A DNA stretch of 64,000 nucleotides. Origin: Paraburkholderia solisilvae (GTDB lineage: Bacteria; Pseudomonadota; Gammaproteobacteria; Burkholderiales; Burkholderiaceae). Numbering within the stretch: the first letter of the stretch is position 1; each line of letters begins with the position of its first letter. The notes below the pieces were generated by a model. That model was not told where the DNA came from. It made no database searches and was given only the letters and a program-made list of their open reading frames with translations. The stretch covers positions 1 through 64,000 of the forward strand of contig NZ_CADIKF010000026.1 of assembly GCF_902859875.1 (NCBI RefSeq). The letters are read 5' to 3'. Shown here piece by piece: positions 54,832-63,167 of the stretch. The position numbers and the translations under genes are program-made.

Positions 54832-55620
54832 TCAGGCCGTCTTCTTCGCGAGCCCCAGATAGGTTTCGATCACTTGCGGGTTTTGCGCCAGCTCGGCCGC
54901 TGCGCCTTCCAGCGCAAGTTCACCTGTCTCCAGCACGTAGCCGTAGTCGGAGATCTGCAAGGCCGCGCGTGCGTTCTGCTCAATCAGCAGCGTTGCCACA
55001 CCGGTTGCCCGCAACGCGCCGATGATATGAAAAATCTCCTTCACGATCAGCGGCGCAAGCCCAAGGCTCGGTTCGTCGAGCATCAGCAGGTCCGGCTTGC
55101 CCATCAGCGCACGCCCCAGCGCCAGCATCTGCCGCTCGCCACCGGACAGCGTCCCCGCCCGTTGCTTGCGACGTTCCTTCAACCGGGGAAACAGAACAAA
55201 CACCGGGTCGAGCTGATCGAGAAAATTCCGTTCCCCGGCTTTCCTGCGACGGTACGCGCCGAGCACAAGATTGTCCTCGACCGTCATCGTCGCGAATAGC
55301 TCGCGCTTTTCCGGCACGAGGCACATGCCGCCCGCGACTCGCTGTTCGACTGGCAGCGCAATCACGTCGTCCCCGCGATAGCGGATTGCGCCTCGCGCAA
55401 AGCCGGTCACGGGCAGCGAGCCCATAAGCGCGTTCAGCAAGGTCGACTTCCCTGCGCCGTTCGGCCCGATGACCGAGACGATCTGGCCCGGCCGAACGTC
55501 GATGCGCACATCATGCAGCGCCTCGACTTTTCCGTAGCGAACCGACAGATTGCTCGCCTGCAGAATCGGCGTCGAAGACGACGAGCCGTCCGAAGTCTTC
55601 CTATCCGTCACCGTCATCAT
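54832..55620 (-). CDS. livF: Branched-chain amino-acid ABC transporter ATPase (LivF)
   Basis: 262 residues from ATG 55620; its start overlaps the preceding stop (ATGATG) and GGAGTGGA is upstream. Walker A GPNGAGKSTLLNALMG, CLVPEKRELFATMTVEDNL, signature LSGGERQMLALGRAL, Walker B LMLDEPSLGLAP, H-loop LIEQNARAAL. LivF-type ATPase of a LIV/HAAT transporter. Last gene of the first liv cluster. Confidence 0.93.
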   Translation of the reverse strand: MMTVTDRKTSDGSSSSTPILQASNLSVRYGKVEALHDVRIDVRPGQIVSVIGPNGAGKSTLLNALMGSLPVTGFARGAIRYRGDDVIALPVEQRVAGGMCLVPEKRELFATMTVEDNLVLGAYRRRKAGERNFLDQLDPVFVLFPRLKERRKQRAGTLSGGERQMLALGRALMGKPDLLMLDEPSLGLAPLIVKEIFHIIGALRATGVATLLIEQNARAALQISDYGYVLETGELALEGAAAELAQNPQVIETYLGLAKKTA

Positions 55621-57401
55621 TCCACTCCGCCCAGATACGCTTCGAGCACCGCGGGATCCTGCTGCACGTCTTGCGGCAAACCCTCGGCAATCCGCGTCCC
55701 GAACTCCATGACCACCAGCCGATCCGTCAGATTCATCACGAAATCCATGTCGTGCTCGACCAGCAGCACACTCATCCCCTCTTCGCGCAGCCGGCGCAGC
55801 AGCGTGGCCAGCTGCAATTTCTCCTGATGGCGCAGACCGGCCGCCGGCTCGTCGAGCAGCAGCAGCGTCGGGTCGCAGCATAACGCGCGCGCGATTTCGA
55901 GAATCCGCTGCTGGCCCAGCGCGAGACTGCCGGCCTCGTCGTACATATGCTGCTCGAGCCCGACGCGCCGGATCTGCCGCGCCGCTTCCGCCATCAAACG
56001 CGCTTCCTCCGACCGGTTGAGCCGCGCGATGCTGCGCCACACACCGGCGCGACCGCGCAAATGCGCACCGATCGCGACGTTCTCGAGCACCGTCATCCCC
56101 GGCAGCAGCTTCACATGCTGAAAGGTCCGCCCGATCCCGCGCCTGACGATCTCGCGCGAATGCAGCGCATCGATGCGCTCGCCGCGGAACGTCAGGGTGC
56201 CGCGAGTGGGTTGCAGCACGCCGCTCACAAGATTGAACGTCGTCGACTTGCCGGCGCCGTTCGGCCCGATCAGCCCGATGATCTGGCCGGCGCACACCTC
56301 GAAGCTGACGTCGTTGACCGCGACCAGCCCGCCGAACTCCTTGCGCACCTTCTCGACGACCAGCAGCCGCTCGCCGGCCGCCGGCTTGCTGCGCATCGGC
56401 AGCGGATGCACGTGGTCAGGCGCATGCGCGCGCGGCCCACGCGGAAAAAGCCGCGCGACGAGCGGCCAGACGCCGCCTCGCGCGTATTGCAGCAGCACGA
56501 CCATCAGTACGCCGAACACAATCACTTCGAAGTCGCCGTTCTGGCCGAGCAGCTTCGGCAACAGCGTCTGCAGGTAGTCCTGCAGCAGCGTCAGGATCGC
56601 GGCGCCGAGCACCGCGCCCCACACATGCGACACGCCGCCCACCACCGCCATAAACAGATACTCGATGCCGTGATTCAACCCGAACGGGGTCGGATTCACC
56701 GCACGCTGCAAATGCGCGTAGAGAAAACCGGAAATCGACGCCAGCACCGCCGCATAAACAAAAATGACAACCCGCATCCAGCCGGTATTGACGCCCATCG
56801 CCTCCGCCATCGACCCGCCGCCGCGTAACGCGCGAATCGCTCGACCGGGCCGACTATTAAGCAGATTCTGAACAGAGACGACCGCCGCCAGGACAACGAT
56901 CCAGATCAGATAGTAGATATGCCGCCCGGTCTCCAGTTGGATGCCGAGCAGGTCGAGCACGGGAATATCGTTGATGCCGTCGTACTTGCCGAGCCAATCC
57001 AGATTGCCGAACAGGAAAAACAGCGCGAGCCCCCACGCGATCGTGCCGAGCGGCAGGAAATGCCCGGACAGCCGCATCGTCACCGCGCCCAGCAGCAATG
57101 CGACCAGCGCGGTCACCACCACGCCGGCGATCAATCCGAGCCATGGCGACACGCCGAATTGCGTCGTCAGCCAGGCGGTCGCATAGGCGCCGATACCGAC
57201 GAACGCGGCCTGCCCAAAGCTCGTCATGCCGCCGATGCCGGTCAGCAGCACGAGGCCGATCGCGACGATCGAATAGAGGCCGATGTAGTTGAGCAGCGTG
57301 ATCCAGTACTCGGGCACTTGCAGCGGCGCCGGCAACACCGGCAGCGCGAACAGCACGACGAGGAACAGCCAGAAAGGTCCGTTGCGAACGATCCGTTTCA
57401 T
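55617..57401 (-). CDS. Fused LivM permease - LivG ATPase
   Basis: 594 residues. Residues 1-320 are a LivM-type permease (GLYSIVAIGLVLLTGIGGMT, SFGQAAFVGIGAYATAWL, RALRGGGSMAEAMGVN). A linker (about 320-345) leads to a full LivG-type ATPase: IGLIGPNGAGKSTTFNLVSG, TFQHVKLLPGMTVLENV, LALGQQRILEIARAL, LLLDEPAAGL, VEHDMDFVM. Usually these are two genes. One chain ensures equal stoichiometry and dictates assembly with LivH and LivF. No stop or frameshift at the junction. Confidence 0.92.
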   Translation of the reverse strand: MKRIVRNGPFWLFLVVLFALPVLPAPLQVPEYWITLLNYIGLYSIVAIGLVLLTGIGGMTSFGQAAFVGIGAYATAWLTTQFGVSPWLGLIAGVVVTALVALLLGAVTMRLSGHFLPLGTIAWGLALFFLFGNLDWLGKYDGINDIPVLDLLGIQLETGRHIYYLIWIVVLAAVVSVQNLLNSRPGRAIRALRGGGSMAEAMGVNTGWMRVVIFVYAAVLASISGFLYAHLQRAVNPTPFGLNHGIEYLFMAVVGGVSHVWGAVLGAAILTLLQDYLQTLLPKLLGQNGDFEVIVFGVLMVVLLQYARGGVWPLVARLFPRGPRAHAPDHVHPLPMRSKPAAGERLLVVEKVRKEFGGLVAVNDVSFEVCAGQIIGLIGPNGAGKSTTFNLVSGVLQPTRGTLTFRGERIDALHSREIVRRGIGRTFQHVKLLPGMTVLENVAIGAHLRGRAGVWRSIARLNRSEEARLMAEAARQIRRVGLEQHMYDEAGSLALGQQRILEIARALCCDPTLLLLDEPAAGLRHQEKLQLATLLRRLREEGMSVLLVEHDMDFVMNLTDRLVVMEFGTRIAEGLPQDVQQDPAVLEAYLGGVE

Positions 57402-57405
57402 CGTG

Positions 57406-58464
57406 TCACTCCTCCGCTTCTTCCGCGTGCGGCGTCGCGAGACTGCGCCACAGCAGCACCGGGATAATCAGTGTGAACACGATCACTTCCTTGTACGCGC
57501 TCGCCCAGAACGACGAATACGACTCGAGCAACCCGACCAGCACGGAGCCGGCGGCCGCCAGCGGATAGCTGACGAGCCCGCCGATAATCGCGCCGACGAA
57601 GCCCTTCAGGCCGATCAGAAAGCCGGAATCGTAGTAGATCGTCGTCAGCGGTGCGACCAGCATGCCGCACAGCGCGCCGAGGCCCGCGGCGAGCGTGAAC
57701 GCGACGCGTCCCGCCTGTGTCGTGCCGATGCCGACCAGTTGCGCGCCGAGACGATTCACCGATGTCGCGCGCAATGCCTTGCCGGAAATCGTGCGGTCGA
57801 AGTACAGGTACAGCGCGACGATCAGCGCGACCGCTGTGCCGATCACCCACAGGCTCTGTCCGGAGATCGTCATCGCGCCGAGGTTGAACGTCGCGTCCGA
57901 GAACGCATTGGTTCGTGAGCCTTCCGCGCCGAACATCACGAGCCCGAGGCCGACCATCGCGAAGTGCACCGCGACCGACACGATCAGCAGCAATAGCGTC
58001 GTCGTCCCGGCGATCGGCTGAAAAGCAAGCCGATACACGAACGGGCCCATGGGAATCACGATCAGCAGCGCGAGCGCAATCTGCATGATCATCGGCAGCG
58101 GATGCGTGAATAGGCCGTGCGTGAGCGCATACGCCGCGATCGGGAACAGCAGATATTTGCCGGCCAGCATCGCGAGCGTGCGCGCCGCATGATGGCGGCG
58201 TCGTTCGGGACGCCGAACGAGTCCGGCTGTGTCCACGACGAAGCACGCGACGCCCAGCGCGACAAGCAGCCCGCACGTGGCCGGAAACTTCTGCGACTGC
58301 AACGCCGCGAGCGTCAGCGCGCCGTATGAAACGAACTCTCCTTGCGGGATAAAGATCACGCGCGTGACTGAAAACACCAGTACCAGCGCGAGTGCGAGCA
58401 ATGCGTAGATTGCGCCGGTCGTGATGCCGTCCTGCGCGAGGATCGCCGCGATTGATAGATCCAT
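57406..58464 (-). CDS. Branched-chain amino-acid ABC transporter permease (LivH-like)
   Basis: 352 residues from ATG 58464 (GAGGA upstream). LivH blocks: GITTGAIYALLALALVLVFS, VIFIPQGEFVSYGALTL, DRTISGKALRATSVNRLGAQ, GFVGAIIGGLVSYPLAAAG. It is longer than typical LivH (about 300) because of an insert around residues 75-125 with an extra hydrophobic segment. Four bases separate it from the LivMG gene. Confidence 0.9.
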   Translation of the reverse strand: MDLSIAAILAQDGITTGAIYALLALALVLVFSVTRVIFIPQGEFVSYGALTLAALQSQKFPATCGLLVALGVACFVVDTAGLVRRPERRRHHAARTLAMLAGKYLLFPIAAYALTHGLFTHPLPMIMQIALALLIVIPMGPFVYRLAFQPIAGTTTLLLLIVSVAVHFAMVGLGLVMFGAEGSRTNAFSDATFNLGAMTISGQSLWVIGTAVALIVALYLYFDRTISGKALRATSVNRLGAQLVGIGTTQAGRVAFTLAAGLGALCGMLVAPLTTIYYDSGFLIGLKGFVGAIIGGLVSYPLAAAGSVLVGLLESYSSFWASAYKEVIVFTLIIPVLLWRSLATPHAEEAEE

Positions 58465-58840
58465 ACAGACTCGTCCTCGAGCGTCGAAAGTCGGAAACGG
58501 GGAAAACAAAGGGCAACGCCGGCCGGCGTCAGGTGGGCCGAGCCGGCGTTGAAGCCATGCGAGTTCATTCGTATATCACGGCCGCAACGTGGCGCGGTGA
58601 CGTTGCACAGTGCTCGTCGTGCGCCGTGGCGTCCTGGCGTCCTGGCGTCCTGGCGTCCTGGCGTCCTGGCGTCCTGGCGTCCTGGCGTCCTGGCGTCGTC
58701 CAGTATGCCGCCACCGGAACACCGTGCCACCACGCGCCCCCGACCAGCGCAAACCTCGCTGCGACAGCGCCCCGGCGCAGCAGCGCCTGCCATTGTGCTC
58801 GATACGAAGCTTATGCGTCGCAAGCCACGACGCGACTTTT
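58465..58840. other. 376-bp spacer with inverted repeat and 8-bp array
   Basis: Between the truncated livK copy and the LivH-like gene. It holds a 10-bp inverted repeat CAACGCCGGC (58514-58523) / GCCGGCGTTG (58542-58551), which on the minus strand is followed by a pyrimidine-rich CCCTTTGTTTTCC and may be an attenuator, and the 8-bp array at 58628-58697. No gene seen. Confidence 0.7.
58628..58697. repeat. 8-bp tandem array
   Basis: Eight exact GGCGTCCT units (58628-58691) plus a 6-bp partial unit, in noncoding DNA 164 bp upstream of the LivH-like start. The unit length is not a multiple of three. Confidence 0.97.
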
Positions 58841-59370
58841 CTAATCGTTCTGCAGCTTCCATTTGCCGTCGACGATCTGCACCATCACGCGGGCGCGAAG
58901 GTCGAGGCCATTGTGGTCAGCCGGCGTCATATCGATGATGCCCTGCGACACCGGCAGGTCCTTCACGTTCTCAAGCGCGTCGCGCAACGCGGCGCGAAAC
59001 GCCGCAGTGCCCGGCTGCCCTTTCTGCAGCGCTGCGGGAATCGCATGCTGCAGCAATTGACCGGCATCCCACGCATGTCCGCCGAACGTCGACACCGAGC
59101 CCACGCCATAGACTTTTTCGTAGGCATCCTTGTACGCCTGCGACGACCGCTTCGCCGGGTTCGAGTCCGGCAGTTGCTCAGTCACGAGAATCGGCCCGGC
59201 CGGCAGTAGCTCGCCATCGCAATCCTTGCCGCACACGCGCAGGAAATCGTTATTCGCGACACCGTGCGTCTGATAGACCTTGCCCGAGTAACCGCGCGCT
59301 TTCAGCGTCTTCGCCGGCAGCGCGGCGGGCGTGCCCGAACCGGCGATCAGCACCGCGTCCGGATGCCTGC
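58841..59370 (-). pseudogene. 5'-truncated duplicate of the adjacent livK-like gene
   Basis: Encodes only the C-terminal half of a LIV-type binding protein: HPDAVLIAGSGTPAALPAKT, YQTHGVANNDFLRVCGKDCD, STFGGHAWDAGQLL, DGKWKLQND. It aligns block for block with residues about 212-388 of the intact gene next door. The signal peptide and the N-terminal lobe are missing. The frame continues upstream with unrelated Arg/Ala-rich sequence and lacks a plausible start. A partial tandem duplication that lost its front half fits best. Confidence 0.85.
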
Positions 59371-59468
59371 CATTCAACCTTCGTGGCGTAATCGCGCGCC
59401 GCGCACCTGCCCCGGCCGCTCGCACGACAAACAGCGCGCCAACAATGATTTTCCCGGCAAGCAGCCAT

Positions 59469-59500
59469 TAAAAAAGGCGCGTCAAACTGCACGCGCCTTT
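59469..59500 (-). terminator. Terminator after the intact livK-like gene
   Basis: AAAGGCGCGT (59473-59482) / ACGCGCCTTT (59491-59500) with an 8-nt loop; A-run at 59469-59475 gives T residues on the minus strand. It lies 35 bp beyond the stop, between the binding-protein gene and the rest of the cluster, so it should reduce transcription of the permease genes relative to the receptor. Confidence 0.85.
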
Positions 59501-59534
59501 TCTACCCGGATGCACCGGCAAGCGTCGCCGTCGC

Positions 59535-60701
59535 CTAGTCGGACACGAGCTTCCATTTGCCGTCGACAATCTGCACCATCACGCGTGCACGCTGATCGAG
59601 CCCGGCGTGATCATTGGCGCTCATGTTAAAGATGCCCTGCGACGCCGGCAGATCCTTCGTGTCCTCGAGCTCCGCGCGCAACGCGTCACGAAACGCCGGC
59701 GTGCCCGGTTGCCCCTTCTTCAACGCGAGCGGAATCGCACGCTGCAGCAGCAATCCAGCATCCCACATATGGCCGCCGAATGTCGATACCGATCCCGCGC
59801 CGAACGCGGTTTCGTACGCATGCTTATACGTCAGTGCGGCCTGCTTCGCGGGGTTCGCCTCCGGCAGCTGGTCCGCCACCAGCAGCGGGCCCGCCGGCAG
59901 GTACGTGCCCTCGCAATCCTTGCCGCACACGCGCAGGAAGTCGTTGTTCGCGACGCCGTGCGTCTGATAGTACTTGCCGTTGTAGCCGCGCTCCTTGAGC
60001 GTCTTCTGCGGCAGCGCGGCCGGTGTGCCGGCGCCGGCGATCAGCACCGCATCCGGGTGCTGCGCCATCATCTTCAGCACCTGCCCTGTCACCGACGTGT
60101 CATTGCGCGCGAAGCGCTCGCTCGCGACGACCTTGATCTTCGCGAGATCCGCAGCCTTCGAGAATTCCTTGAACCAGCTCTCACCGTACGCATCCGCGAA
60201 GCCGATGAACGCGACGGTCTTCACGCCGTGGCTGGCCATATGCTGCGCAATCGCGGTGGCCATCAGGATGTCGTTTTGCGGCGTCTTGAAGACCCACGCG
60301 CGCTTCGCATCCATCGGCTCGACGATGGTCGCGGCAGCGGCCAGCGAGATCATCGGCGTGTGCGCTTCGCTCGCGACGTCGATCATCGCCAGCGAGTTCG
60401 GCACGATCGTGGAGCCGATCAGCGCGTCGACGTGATTTTCGCTGGTCAGCTTGCGCGCGTTCTTGACCGCCTGGGTGGAGTCGGTCGCGTCATCGAGCAC
60501 GATGTAGTCGACTTTCTGCCCCGCCACCTCTTTCGGCAGTAACGTCGCCGTGTTCTTTTCAGGGATGCCCAGCGAAGCCGCCGGGCCGGTCGCGGATACC
60601 GTGATGCCGATTTTGACGTCCGCCGCCGCCGGGCTGCTGTATATCGCACACACGCTTGCCGCGACGAGTGCCGCGCTGATCCATCGCCATGCCGACTTCA
60701 T
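59535..60701 (-). CDS. Branched-chain amino-acid-type ABC binding protein
   Basis: 388 residues from ATG 60701, strong AAAGGAGTGG site. Signal peptide MKSAWRWISAALVAASVCAI, cleavage near AAA-DVK. Type I periplasmic binding fold: DVKIGITVSATGPAASLGIP, DALIGSTIVPNSLAMIDVA, TVAFIGFADAYGESWFKEF, NDFLRVCGKDCEG with a Cys pair. It is the receptor of the downstream LivH/LivMG/LivF system. The ligand may be an aromatic or other compound; many such proteins are not specific to Leu/Ile/Val. Confidence 0.92.
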   Translation of the reverse strand: MKSAWRWISAALVAASVCAIYSSPAAADVKIGITVSATGPAASLGIPEKNTATLLPKEVAGQKVDYIVLDDATDSTQAVKNARKLTSENHVDALIGSTIVPNSLAMIDVASEAHTPMISLAAAATIVEPMDAKRAWVFKTPQNDILMATAIAQHMASHGVKTVAFIGFADAYGESWFKEFSKAADLAKIKVVASERFARNDTSVTGQVLKMMAQHPDAVLIAGAGTPAALPQKTLKERGYNGKYYQTHGVANNDFLRVCGKDCEGTYLPAGPLLVADQLPEANPAKQAALTYKHAYETAFGAGSVSTFGGHMWDAGLLLQRAIPLALKKGQPGTPAFRDALRAELEDTKDLPASQGIFNMSANDHAGLDQRARVMVQIVDGKWKLVSD

Positions 60702-61183
60702 TCCACTCCTTTTGCCCGTTCAACGCGCAGTTGAGATAAAGGGCCGAATTTGAACGGCCGACGCCATGGCCGGCCTGAACAGGGAATGGCGAGTTTAGCG
60801 GAATTGGACGAGGCAAGCGTTTGCGAGCGCAGATAGCGGTGCGATGGATGGCACGTTACGACGAACGTGCCGGACAGATGACAGACGCGAGCAAAAAGTA
60901 AAAAGCGCTGTTGGACCTGGTCCAACAGCGCTTTCGTATGGGCGCTTAGCGCCTCATTGTCTCCTCGTTCTCCACCTGCAAAATTCGGGTGCATCAGAAC
61001 TGTGTGAAGATTAAACAAGCAGCCTTTTCCTAACAACTAGCATTTACCCTAGTGGTGCAGACACGCACCGTAGTAGGGCATCTCTGTCGACACCTTGTGA
61101 AGCCGTCTGAACGCGCTGCATCACGCTGTTTTTAGATCGGATACCGAAGCAACCGGAAACGCTTCCATGCCGACCTCAGCGCA
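60702..61183. other. 482-bp intergenic region between liv clusters
   Basis: Contains the promoter region of the livK-like gene (no clear sigma-70 pair) and the terminator at 60896-60934 of the second cluster. No gene recognised. Confidence 0.6.
60889..60934 (-). terminator. Long terminator of the second liv cluster
   Basis: AAAGCGCTGTTGGACC (60902-60917) and GGTCCAACAGCGCTTT (60919-60934) are a perfect 16-bp inverted repeat almost without spacer. On the minus strand it is followed by TTTACTTTTT. It lies 250 bp beyond the livM stop. Confidence 0.85.
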
Positions 61184-62155
61184 TCACGCGCGCAGCGGTC
61201 TCACACGCGCGACGATCTCGCCGACTATCCCACGCCGGAAGGCCAGCACGCATGCGATAAAAATCAGCCCGGTGACGATCGTCACCGATTCGCCGAGCGA
61301 GCGGAACCAGTCGATGCCGGTCATCGAGGCGACCGCGTTGCCGATATCGCCGAGCCGGTCTTCGAGCGACACGATCAGCGCCGCGCCCAGCAGCGGTCCG
61401 AACAGCGTGCCCATGCCGCCGACCAGCGTCATCAGCACGACGAGGCCCGACATTGTCCAGTACGCGTCGCTCAAAGTCTCGAAGCCGAGCACCAGCACCT
61501 TCAGCGAACCGGCGAGGCCCGCCAGACCCGCGGACAGCACGAACGCCAGCAGCTTGAAGCGGTTCGTATCATAGCCAAGCGAGATCGCGCGCGGTTCGTT
61601 TTCCTTGAGCGCCACCAGCACCTGCCCGAACGGCGAATGGACGATTCGCACGATCAGCAGGAACGCGAGCACCATCACCAGCAGCACGACGAAGTACAGC
61701 GTCAGATCGGACGACAGATCGAGCAAACCGAACAGCTTGCCGCGCGGCACGCCTTGCAGACCATCTTCGCCATGCGTGAACGGCGCCTGCAGGAACACGA
61801 AGTAGACCATCTGCGCGAGCGCGAGCGTCACCATCGCGAAGTAGATGCCCTGCCGGCGAATCGCGAACAGCCCGACCACGAGCCCCAGCAGCGTCGCCGC
61901 CGCGGTGCCCGCCAGCACACCGATCTCGGGCGTCGAGCCGAGCGTCTGAATGACGTAGCCGGTGACATAGCCGGCCGTTGCGAGAAACATCGCATGCCCG
62001 AACGACAGCAGCCCCGTATAGCCGATCAGAAGATTGAACGCCGCCGCGAAGAGCGCAAAACACAGCACCTTCATCACGAACACCGGATAGACGCCGGCGA
62101 ACGGCGCGACGATGAGTCCGATCAGCAGCAGCACGTAGAGCGCTTTTCTCTGCAT
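61184..62155 (-). CDS. livM: Branched-chain amino-acid ABC transporter permease LivM
   Basis: 323 residues from ATG 62155, which shares a base with the livH stop (TAATG). About 9-10 TM helices; LivM blocks: ALFAAAFNLLIGYTGLLSFG, HAMFLATAGYVTGYV, RRQGIYFAMVTLALAQMVYF, LVALKENEPRAISLGYDTNR, GGMGTLFGPLLGAAL. Not fused to an ATPase, unlike the first cluster. Confidence 0.93.
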   Translation of the reverse strand: MQRKALYVLLLIGLIVAPFAGVYPVFVMKVLCFALFAAAFNLLIGYTGLLSFGHAMFLATAGYVTGYVIQTLGSTPEIGVLAGTAAATLLGLVVGLFAIRRQGIYFAMVTLALAQMVYFVFLQAPFTHGEDGLQGVPRGKLFGLLDLSSDLTLYFVVLLVMVLAFLLIVRIVHSPFGQVLVALKENEPRAISLGYDTNRFKLLAFVLSAGLAGLAGSLKVLVLGFETLSDAYWTMSGLVVLMTLVGGMGTLFGPLLGAALIVSLEDRLGDIGNAVASMTGIDWFRSLGESVTIVTGLIFIACVLAFRRGIVGEIVARVRPLRA

Positions 62156-63039
62156 TATTTTTCCTTGCCGAAGAGACCGGTCGGCCGCACGAGCAGCACG
62201 AGCGCCATGATCACGAACACCACGGTCGCCGACGCTTCCGGGTAGAACACACGCGTGAATCCTTCGATTACGCCGAGCACGAGGCCGGTCAGAATCGAGC
62301 CCATGATCGACCCCATGCCGCCGATCACGACCACCGCGAACACCGTGACGATCAGCGGCTGCCCCATCAGCGGCGAGACCTGGATCACCGGCGCGGCGAG
62401 CACGCCGGCGAAGGCCGCGAGCGCGACGCCGAAGCCGTATGTCAGCGTGACCATCAGCGGCACGTTCACGCCGAACGCCTCGACGAGTTTCGGGTTTTCG
62501 GTGCCCGCGCGCAGATACGCGCCAAGGCGCGTCTTCTCGATCACAAACCACGTTGCAAAGCAGACGATCAGCGACGCCACCACGACCCACGCGCGATAGT
62601 TCGGCAGGAACATGAAGCCGAGGTTGGTTGCGCCGGAGAGTAACGCGGGCACGTCGTACGGCTGACCGGACGCGCCATAGACCGAGCGGAACACGCCCTC
62701 GACGACGAGCGTGAGCCCGAACGTCAGCAGCAGGCCATACAGGTGATCGAGCTTGTACAGCCAGCGCAGCATCGAACGTTCGATCAGCATGCCGAACAAT
62801 CCGACGATGACCGGCGCCAGCACGAGCATCACCCAGTACGGCAGGCCGAAATACGCGAAGCCCATCCACGTGAGCATCGCGCCCAGCATGAACAACGCGC
62901 CGTGTGCGAAGTTGATCACGTTGAGCAAGCCGAAGATTATCGCGAGGCCGAGGCTCAGGATCGCGTAGAACGAGCCGTTCACGAGACCCAGCAGCAACTG
63001 GCTCAACATGGCCGGCAGCGGGATGCCAAAGATATCCAT
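62155..63039 (-). CDS. livH: Branched-chain amino-acid ABC transporter permease LivH
   Basis: 294 residues from ATG 63039; the frame reaches a TTG at 63054. LivH blocks: LLGLVNGSFYAILSLGLAII, NVINFAHGALFMLGAMLTW, TRLGAYLRAGTENPKLVEAF, VVVIGGMGSIMGSILTGLVL. Typical length, about 8 TM helices. Confidence 0.93.
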   Translation of the reverse strand: MDIFGIPLPAMLSQLLLGLVNGSFYAILSLGLAIIFGLLNVINFAHGALFMLGAMLTWMGFAYFGLPYWVMLVLAPVIVGLFGMLIERSMLRWLYKLDHLYGLLLTFGLTLVVEGVFRSVYGASGQPYDVPALLSGATNLGFMFLPNYRAWVVVASLIVCFATWFVIEKTRLGAYLRAGTENPKLVEAFGVNVPLMVTLTYGFGVALAAFAGVLAAPVIQVSPLMGQPLIVTVFAVVVIGGMGSIMGSILTGLVLGVIEGFTRVFYPEASATVVFVIMALVLLVRPTGLFGKEK

Positions 63040-63167
63040 TGAACGCGTCGTCAAAGTGAAAGCGAAAGCGCGCTGGGCGCATCGAACCCGTTGCGGCTCA
63101 ATGCGCCCAGCACGCGGAGCCTGCGCGCCTGCCGGCGTTCATCCGCGCGGCAGACATCCGCCGGCGC

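Noticed and set aside
58549..58938. Plus-strand frames across the 8-bp array
   Set aside because: Open only because the array lacks stops in those frames; the products are simple SWRPGVLA repeats.
61184..63082. A single 632-residue protein spanning livH and livM
   Set aside because: The N-terminal part is an out-of-frame read of livH; the real LivM starts at 62155 with a TAATG junction.
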